Positions 32,386-42,529 of a stretch of DNA of 64,000 bases are shown here, one piece after another. The notes beneath the pieces are model-generated. The model had not been told where the DNA came from, searched no databases, and was given only the letters and a program-made list of their open reading frames with translations. This DNA is from Neostapfia colusana (taxonomy: Eukaryota > Streptophyta > Magnoliopsida > Poales > Poaceae): contig JASWHV010000019.1 of assembly GCA_030760725.1 (NCBI GenBank), positions 34,661,944 to 34,725,943 on the forward strand. Direction: 5' to 3'. The first letter of the stretch is position 1. Each line of letters starts with the position of its first letter. The position numbers were made by a program, and so were the translations under genes.

Positions 32386-35300
32386 TGTAAAAGTCCCAAA
32401 ACTTGTAAATAGAAAACTTGAGCTATGAATAAAGTTGAGTTTATATGCAAGAAATGGGACTTACAAAAAACTTTTGTGTTACTCATGAAAGTGTTGGCAT
32501 GTGCAATAAAACTTTGAATTCAGTTTGAATTAAGAGGTGCACTTCAAAAAGAAGGAGGGCATGTACAAAAGATAAAAGTCAAACTGTTGTTTGAAAAAGT
32601 GTATTTGCAATAGCCAACTCAAAGATCAGAGGACATATTTGAATTCCTCAGATCCAAATTATGAGGGAGACCAATTTGGAGGAAATTTGGAGGTGCTTGG
32701 ATATGAATATCAAGAGGACTTGTAAATCTCATCCAAATTTGAATTTAAACTTGAAACTGTGGCACAACTTGTCAAATTGCCAAAATAACTTTTGAATTGA
32801 GTACCACATGGCTTAATGTGCATGTGCCAAAAATTTGGAGATATTTGGGGAGAGGGACTGTGGGGCCCACAGGTCAGTGGGAGGAGACTTACCACTGAAG
32901 CAAACCAGTTCTTCAGTTCAGACTGAGCCCGAAGCAGCCGACGGCAGGCCGACACCGAGACGCACGGGGAGGCCACCTCCTGTTGTCCAGCTCGCACGGG
33001 AGGCCAGCTCGACGCCTCACCGCGCCCTTATCGCCCCCACGCAACGCTCTGTCAGTTGCAAACCGCCCCCACGAGCCCTGTTTTGCTTCCTCCCGAGAAA
33101 ACAAGCCGCCGACGCCGCGCCTGTTCGTCCCGATCGGGAGACAGCGTCGTTCCCCGGCTGCCCGAGCTAGCAACACGAAAGAGGAGCGCCAGCGTGTGCA
33201 CAAGCGTTTCCTCAGCTCAGCTCCGGCGTTCGGGGCTGCTGTTGGCCGTAATCTGAGGATCAGCGCCGAAGCCGAGAGGTAAAAGTTGGAAATCGACGTC
33301 GGGCTCCCGTGGGAAGCTCACCACCGTGGGTTTCACGATCAAGCAGCAACACTCAGAAGTGCGTCGTACCACCGCGGTGCTTCTCCCCGGAGCTCAGCTC
33401 GAACCGTGATCCTCAGTGACAGAATTTGAAGTTTTTCTTCCGGAGCACGACCTCGGACCCTCTGGTAAGGATTTCTCAAATTCGCGCTTAATTTGCAGTT
33501 AGAGATCACCAACTCGTGCAAAAAGGGTCTAGGCTTAACGGCGGTCTGATCCCCTTCACAACCCTAGCTGGAAACCCCGTGGTTACAGCTAATTTTGAGC
33601 TTTTCGAGCGGCGATCATGGCGGGAACCGCCGGGCGCACGGTGAGACCCCATCTCGAGCCGTTACAGATCCGATTTGGGCCAAAGCCGAGAACCCCCATG
33701 ACCCCCTAATGCTTTAGAGCAAATTCTCCGACCCTTTGGCGGGCTAGGATGCTCGGACCACTGCGCCGAAGCTTCACCAAAGGGTGCACACGTCGCCGAC
33801 CTAGTTCCGAGCGCCTTTAGCTTGTGCTGACCCCGTAGATGAGTTGCTCGCCCCTGAAAACCCCCATGCGGCGAGTACCGAGCCGGGAGACAGCCGGGAA
33901 GCCGACTCCGGCGAGCCCCGACGAACTTCCAGCGAGGGGGCGGCGCGGGAAAGAAAACGGCCCGAGGAGGAAGAAGGTCCGGCAGGCCCCGCGTGTCAGC
34001 GACGGAGGGTTTAAACTGCTGATCAGCCGTGGCCCCGGGATCCTTTGCCACAGCACGGGAAGTAGTCTGTGGCCCCGTGTGGCTTAGCTCCGGCAACCGA
34101 CACGTGAGAAGGGACCCACCGTCAGAGTTTGAACATTTCCCGAATTAATTTGAATTCCAAATTTGGTTCAAACTTTAGAACCTCATAACTTTTGCTAGGG
34201 AGCTCCAAAATTAGTGATTCAAATTGGGTTGGATTCAGGATGAAAAACTCTATCCAAATATGCAACCCAATTTGCATGAGAACAAATAGGAAATTCTGGA
34301 AAATTATTTAAAGCTTCTCAGCAAAAACATTCTAGAGGAAGCTTGGTTCATCCAAAATTCCCCAAATTTTGCCAGAATATTCTTTAGTATATTAGGAGAC
34401 TCCTGTAAAAGTTTCAGCTTATTTGGAGTTGATGTAGTTAGGGTAATTCTGATTTCAAGTTTCTGTATTCAAATAAATACAGAAACATTTTCAGAGAATT
34501 TCCAAAACTTGGAAATTCAGTTCTGGGCATTCCTTACCTCCAAAAATCCTAGAAAAATTCAGGCGTACTATCTGAGCTATGTAGGAAATTATGGTTCACT
34601 TAGATTTTCATGAAAGTGCAAGTTTAATCAGAATTAATTCCTTTATGCCTAAATGCTTAGGAAATTATTCTGGGTGCTCTACTCAGTGAAACATTCTGAA
34701 TTTTGATTCAGATGACTTTCTTGTGACAAGGATCTCACAAGAAAATTTCCAGCTCCATTGGAGCCCTGGATCAGTAGTGTTCTGTTCAACCAATTAGGTG
34801 ATCACCACCCAAGTGATGAGCCTCAATTCTCACTTGATGATAATGCTTAGACACACACCCAAATAACCACCCCCAGTGTCATTTTAAATTCTTGAACAGA
34901 GTTCCAGTTTTAAACTTGTCTTTAGCACTGGTTAGCAAAAGTTTTATAATTAAACTTGTATGCATATTCATAACGTGTAGTGTTTAAACGTGGACAAGTG
35001 AAGACTGGATCAAGAGGCAAGAAGGCAGGGATTAAGCTTCAAGTCAGCAGAAACTAACTTCATAAACATCTGACTTTACTCACCTGCAAAACCATGGCAA
35101 GCCCCGGTTTGCACTTAAGTTGTTTTTAAAGTTTTCCTTTTGTTCACTATTATTGGTCAAGGTTTGTATGTGCATTAGGTCAAGGATGTTTTATACTCCA
35201 CTTGCATAACCAAACATGAACCCTAAGGTCAAGGGTAGAATGGTGTCATCGCTGTAGAATAAGGCCATGCTAAATAGACTAGGGCATCCGGTAGAAGACG

Positions 35301-35529
35301 AGTAGTTGGAATCTACTCGCGAGCTATAGTCCAGAATATCATAAGTGTGGTTGGGAAGGGAAGCAAACTAAAGTTTACATTTATAAAGATGAGACCGGGC
35401 AGAGGGGTTAAGCAGCGACAAGACGAGGTCTTGGTCGAGTAGCTCTGCCTGTGTCGGTTAAGGACCGATGCGTATGCCGCGTCCAGGAGCAAGTATTGAG
35501 TTGTGTACCGGATGCTTACTGATATATGG

Positions 35530-35556
35530 GAACCAGGAAACCGATGTACCTGGTTC
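35530..35556 (+). other. U3 hairpin with loop AAACCGATGTA (A 5' LTR)
   Basis: A perfect 8-bp stem, GAACCAGG (35530-35537) and CCTGGTTC (35549-35556), encloses AAACCGATGTA. In G and C LTRs the stem is ACCCAGG/CCTGGGT with a longer loop beginning with the same bases. Confidence 0.7.
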
Positions 35557-35903
35557 ATTGGATTGTAGAGGCATACCACATCGTCTCGTTAGACCTATGA
35601 GACCGAGACGGCGCGACCGGTTCTACAGTTTAGTGTCCTGAGAAAGGTTGCCACATACGACATAATGAAGGACGCCAGAGTTGGGTCTTCAGAGGCGGGC
35701 GTATGTGTTGAGTTATCCGGGTAGTGTTTGATTCGAATCACCGTCCCTCGCGGTTATTGAGTACCGTTGTGATGTAGTAATCAACTTGTGTGGAAAAAGT
35801 TTGCAAAAGTATAATTGCAGCTATGATTATGTTAAGTTGCATGAAAACCATGTTTGAAGTAGAGATAGAGCTAACTAAAGTTATTTTCTACCTTGGGGCA
35901 AGT

Positions 35904-35950
35904 AACATTGGAATGAAGCGTTTCTTGTTTGATTGTGGAGTTCCCGTGTT
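35904..35950 (+). other. U3 hairpin with invariant 20-nt loop (A 5' LTR)
   Basis: Arms AACATTGGAA (35904-35913) and TTCCCGTGTT (35941-35950) pair with one G-T and one mismatch. The 3' LTR copy reads TTCCAGTGTT and pairs fully apart from one G-T. CGTTTCTTGTTTGATTGTGG is at 35919-35938. Confidence 0.7.
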
Positions 35951-36133
35951 GCTGGGCACAAGGTCACTACTAATATGGCTAAAATCTGAAAGTTAAGGAT
36001 GAACTTGTAGGCGAGTCTTTTCGCAAATGACAGGCTTAAGTCTTAGGTTACTTTCATGTAAAGTTTCATGTCTTAGGAGAGACGGTTAAGTCTTGCTGAG
36101 CCTTTGTGCTCACTCTTGCTATATAAGTGGTTT

Positions 36134-36144
36134 TGCAGGTAAGC
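36134..36144 (+). other. Splice-donor-like site in R of A 5' LTR
   Basis: TGCAG|GTAAGC, boundary 36138/36139, a full match to the plant 5' splice-site consensus. The 3' LTR has the same at 46295/46296. Splicing from here to 38041 would remove the PBS and most of the leader. Function is inferred. Confidence 0.5.
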
Positions 36145-36494
36145 ATCGACGCTATAAAGAAGGTTGTCCGGTGAGACTCGGAAACTTCCGAGTCATGTCA
36201 CACTTGGAGAACCTAGCCGCTGCCGTGTCTTCGTGTTGCTAGCGAGAGGAGTCCGCGGGCTGGACCCCTTATCGAGTGCTTCTTAGATATTCAACGTGAG
36301 CTGGTTATAGACTTCCGCTGTAGCTATTTTATGTAAATTATTTACAAAGAATAATTGTAAGCTTCCACTTTTGATTTATGTAATACTGTATTCCTTATAT
36401 GTGTGCTGTTGGGTGCCGCATAACACGGCACCACCCAATGCGATCCCCGGGCGAGGCGGCACGGCCCCGTGATCAGGGTCGGGCCCCCACAGCA

Positions 36495-36506
36495 TGGTAT
36501 CAGAGC
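36495..36506 (+). other. Primer-binding site of A
   Basis: TGGTATCAGAGC, complementary to the 3' end of initiator-Met tRNA, 3 nt after the LTR edge. Confidence 0.95.
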
Positions 36507-38042
36507 CGCATTGGTAATAGCACACAGAATAAGGATGGTATTACGACAAAAACTTAGGATACGGTGAGGAAACGATATTAGGCCCACATAAGGACTATAG
36601 TAGTGTAGTTACTTAAAGTGGCAAGACTAACATATGTGTTTTAATTCGTAATTTTTATTATGTAACGACGCACCTACGTTCTGGTAAGCATGGTAAGGAA
36701 CGCCACCGAAAGCGGTTCAATTTCGGTTAGCTCCCCTGACGAGGAAAGTGGTTCAGGGCTAGGTGTCACAACTTGGTGTGAGACGTCAATATGAACTCTT
36801 AGACTCTCCATGTTCCTGAGTTCATATGAAACGCTGATCCCTAGCATGCATTAGGCAAGTAAGTGGAGACCCCATCGTGTGGTCAGTAACGCGATAGTGT
36901 GTTCGTCTAGAAGTAGCCCAGGAGGACATACGCAGCGCTTGCCATCGGCGTGCCCTGCAGGGCAGTAGGTGGTATCCGTTGGGCTGATAACATTCCCAAC
37001 TGTGACAACCCGTTCATGACATACTCGGGTTCCCCGTCGTGTGGTGTTGAAACACGATCACGTACCTTGAGGCATGACTTAACTCAAGGACGGCCGTATG
37101 ACAATGATACGGGCGTTTGTATTTACTTTCAATTATGGAACTGCCTGAAATGAAACAACCTTTGAGTGCACCACTATTGAGTGTTCTTCTGCAGGTACTA
37201 ACCACGTACGTATCTCGTGTAGTACCCGTGTGCGAGAGACCGTCTTAGTGCCACTGATAATATGGATATGCCGGTATAATCCGGTTTAGGATTTTCTTTT
37301 GGTGAGGCAACGTAGTTCCGACATGATTCTTACGGTGCATCGACACCGTACTAAACATATAATCCTCTTCCCTATGAAGAAATGAGTCATGAACTAACTT
37401 TCAACTAAAAAAATGTAAGTTTGAAACAAGTATTAGTTATTGAACTCTTATTTTGAGCTAAGACTCAAATGAGAGTATAGCTAGGTGTCCAAGTTTTCAA
37501 AAAAACAGAGGGCCCTGTTTCTGGCAGGAATTCTTGCTGGACTTGAACAGGGCATAAATCTGAGTAGCTTGACCCAAATAAGGTGTATGATACAGTTCTG
37601 GAAAGATTTTTATGTGCTCTACAACCTCTTTGTAGACCTCCAGGGCAAAATCATACGTTAAGTTGGTGAAAAGTCTAGTTGAAGGCAAACTGTTCAGAAC
37701 CAGGACAGTAGCAAAAATCTCTCTGGACCTTTCTGTTTTTAAGCCATAACTTCCTGTAGAAAATCCTTAAGGAGCACATAAGTACTTGTTGGAAAGCTAC
37801 TGAAGTTTACTAAAACTTTGGTATTGAACTCAAGTCAAGAATCTGTTGATAACTTGAGTAAAATTTGGAGTTTGTGTGAGCTGGTCAGGGTAGTCCCGCT
37901 GATTAGCATAGCGTACATAAGATTTGTTTAAACATGAATGTGGTTATGCTTTAATAAAGTTCATGACATGTTCATGTTTTACTTATCTTTACTTACTACT
38001 GAGATAGAATTTTGATTGACTCAAAATTTTGTTTCGTGCAGT
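36507..38042 (+). other. A 5' leader (1.5 kb, no gene)
   Basis: Untranslated leader between PBS and gag. It holds a 10-bp hairpin, ATATGAACTC (36789-36798) and GAGTTCATAT (36818-36827); a perfect 14-nt palindrome, TGCCCTGCAGGGCA (36951-36964); an acceptor-like TTCTTCTGCAG|GTAC (37194/37195); and GTTTCGTGCAG ending at 38041, one base before the gag ATG. Many short upstream ATGs make direct scanning to gag unlikely. Leaders of B, C and D are homologous. Confidence 0.8.
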
Positions 38043-41000
38043 ATGGTACGCACACATCCTCAAATGGAGATTGGAGGTTCCAGTCGAGGTGGGAATGACT
38101 CGACTTCATCACAAGAGCCATCGCCAACCGGATTGGCTGAAATTATGGCGAAGATGAATGAAACTCTCCAAACTCTAGTTCAGCAAGGCATAGATCGAGA
38201 AGCTCAACATCACATGCCAACCCAGAGCACGTATCTGGATTTCTTGGCGACACAACCGCCGGTATTCTCCGAGGCGGCTGACCATTGTGAAGCAAATCAC
38301 TGGTTACGTGTCATTGAGTCCAAGCTTGGGTTGATCTGATGTGAAGAATTCTCGAAGACTCTATATGCCGCTCAACAGCTTCACGGCTTTGCTGGAGCAT
38401 GGTGGGCAGAGTACCTTGCTGTTCAACCAGCAGGGCATCGTGTCACATGGGCGGAGTTCCAGGCTGCATTTCGTGCTCGTTTCATCCCTGCGGGCATAAT
38501 GCGAACCAGTCTGGATGAGTTCTGGAGTCTAAAGCAAGGTGACATGAGTGTTATTGAGTATGCGAAGGAATTCAATCGCTTAGCTCAATATGTCCCTGAC
38601 TATGTGAAATCACCATCCATGAGGGGTTATCATTTTTATCGAGGGCTGACCGCTAGGCTGCGATGTGAATTGGCTCAAGTTAGCCAAGAGAATTTTGATG
38701 AGTTTGTGAGCTGTGCTATCGCTCAAGAATATTATTCTAACCTCTACCTCAAAGAAAAGAGGGAGAGGGACTCATCACAGGATGAAGACAATCGTCTGCC
38801 TCAGAAGTATCGGTTTGTAATCCGTTCACCTTCCGGTCGAGAGATTCCACAAGAGGTGCAATCATTCTGGGAGTGTGACGACTCTTCTTCTCCACAGAGG
38901 TCTTATTCACCTCCACCGCAGCAGAAACTTATTTCTTATGCACCTCAGTATCAACAAGGTGCACCAGAATACTTTTTCCCTCAAGGGATTGAAGATGATC
39001 AAGGTGATTTCCCAGCTGAACCGAGTGCTGTCCCACTTCGTATTGACAATGAACTCAACGTCAATGAAGCAACTGAACCGAGCAGCAACCTTATGGCTGC
39101 GGGTCCAGTTCCCAGGAGTGATCTTGGACAGCCAAGAAGAGCTATGTCCAAAGTGGGGAAGGTTAATTATGTGTCAGTCAATGATCTGCCAAAGGGAGGA
39201 CCTGTTCTTTCCGGCAGATTCACTTTAAATGATAAGCCGGTTGTCATTTTATTTGACTCTGGTGCAACACATAACTTCATTAGCCGGGCAACGGTAATCC
39301 GGGATCAGATCTCCACCACAGTCACAAAAGGTTCATACCTTATTCATTCGCCGGGTGGAGACATATCCACTAATGAAGTCGTCTCCCGAGCACCACTTTG
39401 CTTGGGTGGAAAAATTTATCCTACCACCCTCATCATTCTCGAAGACCAAGGAATCAATGCCGTATTGGGAATATCATGGTTGACCTTCCATAAGGCTGTT
39501 CTGGACATCGAGAACAGGAGTGTTCACTTGGACTCTCCACTTCACGGACATCAAACATTGTATCTCGGCGAGGCGGTTTCCAAAGGCCCGGAAGTATGTA
39601 ATGCCGAGGCGTACAAGTTATAAGACATTCCGGTAGTCCGTGAATATCCGGACGTGTTTCCCGAAGATCTTCCAGGTCTACCACCTGAGCGCGAGGTGGA
39701 GTTCAAAATAGAGTTGATACCGGGAACCACGCCGATCTCTCGGAGACCATACAAAATGGCTCCGAGTGAGTTAGCAGAATTGAAGGAGCAACTCAAGGAT
39801 CTGATGGACAAGGGGTTTATTCGTCCAAGTTCATCACCATGGGGTTGCTCAGCTTTGTTTGTGAAAAAGAAGGATGAGACGCTGAGGCTATGCGTCAATT
39901 ATCGTCCTTTAAATGCTGTGACAATAAAGAACAAGTATCCACTACCAAGAATTGACATCCTCTTCGATCAGCTAGTGGGTGCTAAAGTCTTCTCCAAGAT
40001 GGACTTAAGGTCGGGATATCATCAAATCAAGATCCGCGCGGAAGATGTCCCGAAAACAGCATTCTCGACAAGATATGGACTCTATGAGTATCTTGTCATG
40101 TTGTTTGGGTTGACCAATGCTACGGCTCACTTTATGTATTTTATGAACTTGGTGTTCATGCCGGAGCTGGATCAGTTCATCGTGGTATTCATCGACGACA
40201 TCTTGGTCTATTCCAAATATGAAGAGGAACACGCTAAACATTTGCATATTGTGCTCCAACGACTGAGAGATCACAAGCTCTATGCAAAGTTTAGTAAATG
40301 TGAATTCTGGATCAACCAAGTGCCATTTCTTGGGCACATTATTTCAGCAGAAGGCATTGCTGTTGATCCAAGCAAGATTGAACAGGTGCTGCAATGGAAG
40401 TCACCAACATCAGTCCATGAAGTTCGTAGTTTCTTGGGTTTGGCAGGATATTATCGGAGGTTCATCCCGAGCTTCTCAAAAATCTCCAAACCTATGACTG
40501 AGCTACTGAAAAAGGGCATCAAATATGATTGGAGCAAGCCATGTGAGGAAGCTTTTCAAGCGTTGGTGAAACACCTCACAACAGCCCCGGTTTTAGCTCA
40601 ACCGGATACAACCAAGCCTTTTGATGTTTATTGTGATGCGTCGGGCATCGGGCTTGGTTGTGTACTCATGCAAGGCGGACGCGTGGTCGCATATGGATCA
40701 CGGCAGTTACGGAATCATGAGCAACATTATCCAACTCATGATCTTGAGCTTGCTGCCGTGGTACTAGCTTTGAAGATGTGGAGACATTACCTATTGGGAA
40801 ATCTGGTTCATCTCTACACCGACCACAAAAGTTTAAAGTACATATTCACTCAAAAGGAGTTGAATATGCGGCAACGGCGATGGTTGGAGCTGATCAAGGA
40901 CTATGAGATTGAAATTCATTATCATCCGGGCAAGGCAAATGTGGTTGCCGATGCACTCAGCCGGAAGTCTCATATTCATAACCTAACCATCACGCCGATA

Positions 41001-42488
41001 GAAGAGGAAAAACCAAGTCTTTACTTGGTTCCATTTGGAGCTCTGCATAACCTAGCCCTCATAATCACAATAAAAGAGGAGGTTATGGCAGCTCAAAAGA
41101 AAGACAAGGGCACGGCAAGTATCAGAAGGAAATTGAAGAATGGGGAAATGAAATGTTTCCCGTTAGATGATGAAGACACTCTATGGTTCAAGGACCGGAT
41201 AGTCGTACCCCGTGATATGAGCCTGCGGAAGAAAATTTTGGATGAGGCTCACTTATCCAAATTTTCTATTCATCCGGGCAGCAACAAGATGTACCAAGAA
41301 TTGAAGATTAAATTCTGGTGGACCCGGATGAAGAGAGAAGTTGCTAAATACGTATCAGAATGTGATACGTGTCGGCGAGTTAAAACTGACCACATGAAGA
41401 AAGCGGGAACCCTACAACCGCTAAGTGTTCCGGCATGGAAGTGGGAGGATATTAGTATGGACTTTATTGTTGGACTACCTCTCATGGCTAATAAGCATGA
41501 TTCGATTTGGGTAATCGTGGATCGGTTAACCAAATCAGCACGCATCATTCCGGTGCGTACCAAATACAGCGCCAAGAAGTATGCGGATTTGTACATAGCA
41601 CGAATTTTTTGCTTGTATGGAGTTCCCCGGACTATTGTCTCTGACAGAGGATCGCTGTTCGTGTCCCGTTTCTTGGAACAGCTACACGCATCCTTGGGAA
41701 CCAAATTGATTCGAAGCTCCGCGTATCACCCTCAAACCGATGGGCAAACTGAGAGGGTGAATCAAATACTTGAAGATATGCTGAGAGCATGTGCCATTCA
41801 TCATGGTAAGAGCTGGGATGATCACTTACCGTTGGCGGAGTTCTCATATAACAACGGGTATCAATCAAGTATCAAAATGGCGCCTTATGAAGCTCCCTAT
41901 GGCCAAAAGTGCCGCATACCCTTGAACTGTTGTGAATCTGGCGAGAGAGTGATTTATGGGATTGACCTCGTAAATGAAGCGGAAGAGCGGGTAAGGCTTA
42001 TTCAAGCAAATCTGAAAGCCGCTCAGTCCAGACAAAAGAGCTAAGCAGATAGGAGACGTCGTCCTCTGGATTTCCATGTTGGGGACCACGTAGACCTCCG
42101 CGTATCTCCGATGAAGGGCATTCACCGATTTGGAGTGAAAGGAAAATTAGCTCCACGTTTTATCGGTGCCTTCATTGTCATTGAAAGGTGTGGACCCGTG
42201 GCATACTGTTTGGAGCTGCCAGCAACCTTAGCCGGAGTTCATAATGTCTTCCACATATCTCAGTTGCGGAAGTGTTTAAAAGCTCCAACGGAGGTTCTCA
42301 CGGGAGACATAGCAGATTTGAAGCCGGACCTCACTTATGTTGAGCGACCAACCCGGATAATTGATGAGAAGACTCGCGAAACCAGAAATCGGACGCTGCG
42401 ATTTTTCAAGGTGCTATGGGAAAATCACACGTCTGATGAAGCTACATGGGAAAGCGAGGAGTATTTGTCCTCTCCACCTTGTCCTTAA
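38043..42488 (+). pseudogene. A gag-pol polyprotein (1481 codons, three in-frame stops)
   Basis: Start ATG at 38043 gives MVRT, as in B and D. One frame runs to the stop at 42486-42488, broken only by TGA at 38337 (CGA in relatives), TAA at 39621 and TAA at 42042. Domains by residue: gag capsid about 60-190; protease Asp-Ser-Gly at 405; RT about 560-740 with FIDD active site Asp at 718-719; RNase H with D865, E902, D927 and D970; integrase finger H1070, H1077, C1107, C1110 and core D1140, D1201, E1237 (35 residues between the last two); GPF-like module about 1370; chromodomain-like segment about 1432-1475. Oddities: gag has no CCHC knuckle, with an acidic stretch in its place; the RT block reads VNYRPLN instead of VDYRPLN; and FGLTNAT replaces FGLTNAP. 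Confidence 0.95.
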
Positions 42489-42492
42489 TCAT

Positions 42493-42529
42493 GAATCTCG
42501 GGACGAGATTCTTTTTAAGGGGGAAGGAA
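42493..42529 (+). promoter_or_regulatory. A polypurine tract and hairpin
   Basis: GAATCTCG (42493-42500) and CGAGATTC (42504-42511) form a perfect 8-bp hairpin with loop GGA, followed by the PPT AAGGGGGAAGGAA directly before the 3' LTR. Confidence 0.87.

Larger units (their letters stand above)
32386..36491 (+). repeat. A 5' LTR (4106 bp)
   Basis: Distal U3 is AT-rich, then a GC-rich island (about 32860-34110) and AT-rich sequence. The conserved proximal module follows: ACCTGCAAAACC and GCAAGCCCCGG (35082-35113), hairpin GAACCAGG/CCTGGTTC (35530-35556), U3 hairpin (35904-35950), donor CAG|GTAAGC (36138/36139) and the U5 hairpin around 36414-36432. A clear TATAAAA is not present where the other LTRs have it; the matching place reads TGGCTAAAATC (about 35976). 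Confidence 0.95.

Noticed and set aside
32835..33282. ORFs near 100 codons repeated at 42979-43426
   Set aside because: The repeat is simply the two A LTRs. Similar open frames exist on both strands, so conservation reflects recent LTR identity and not coding.
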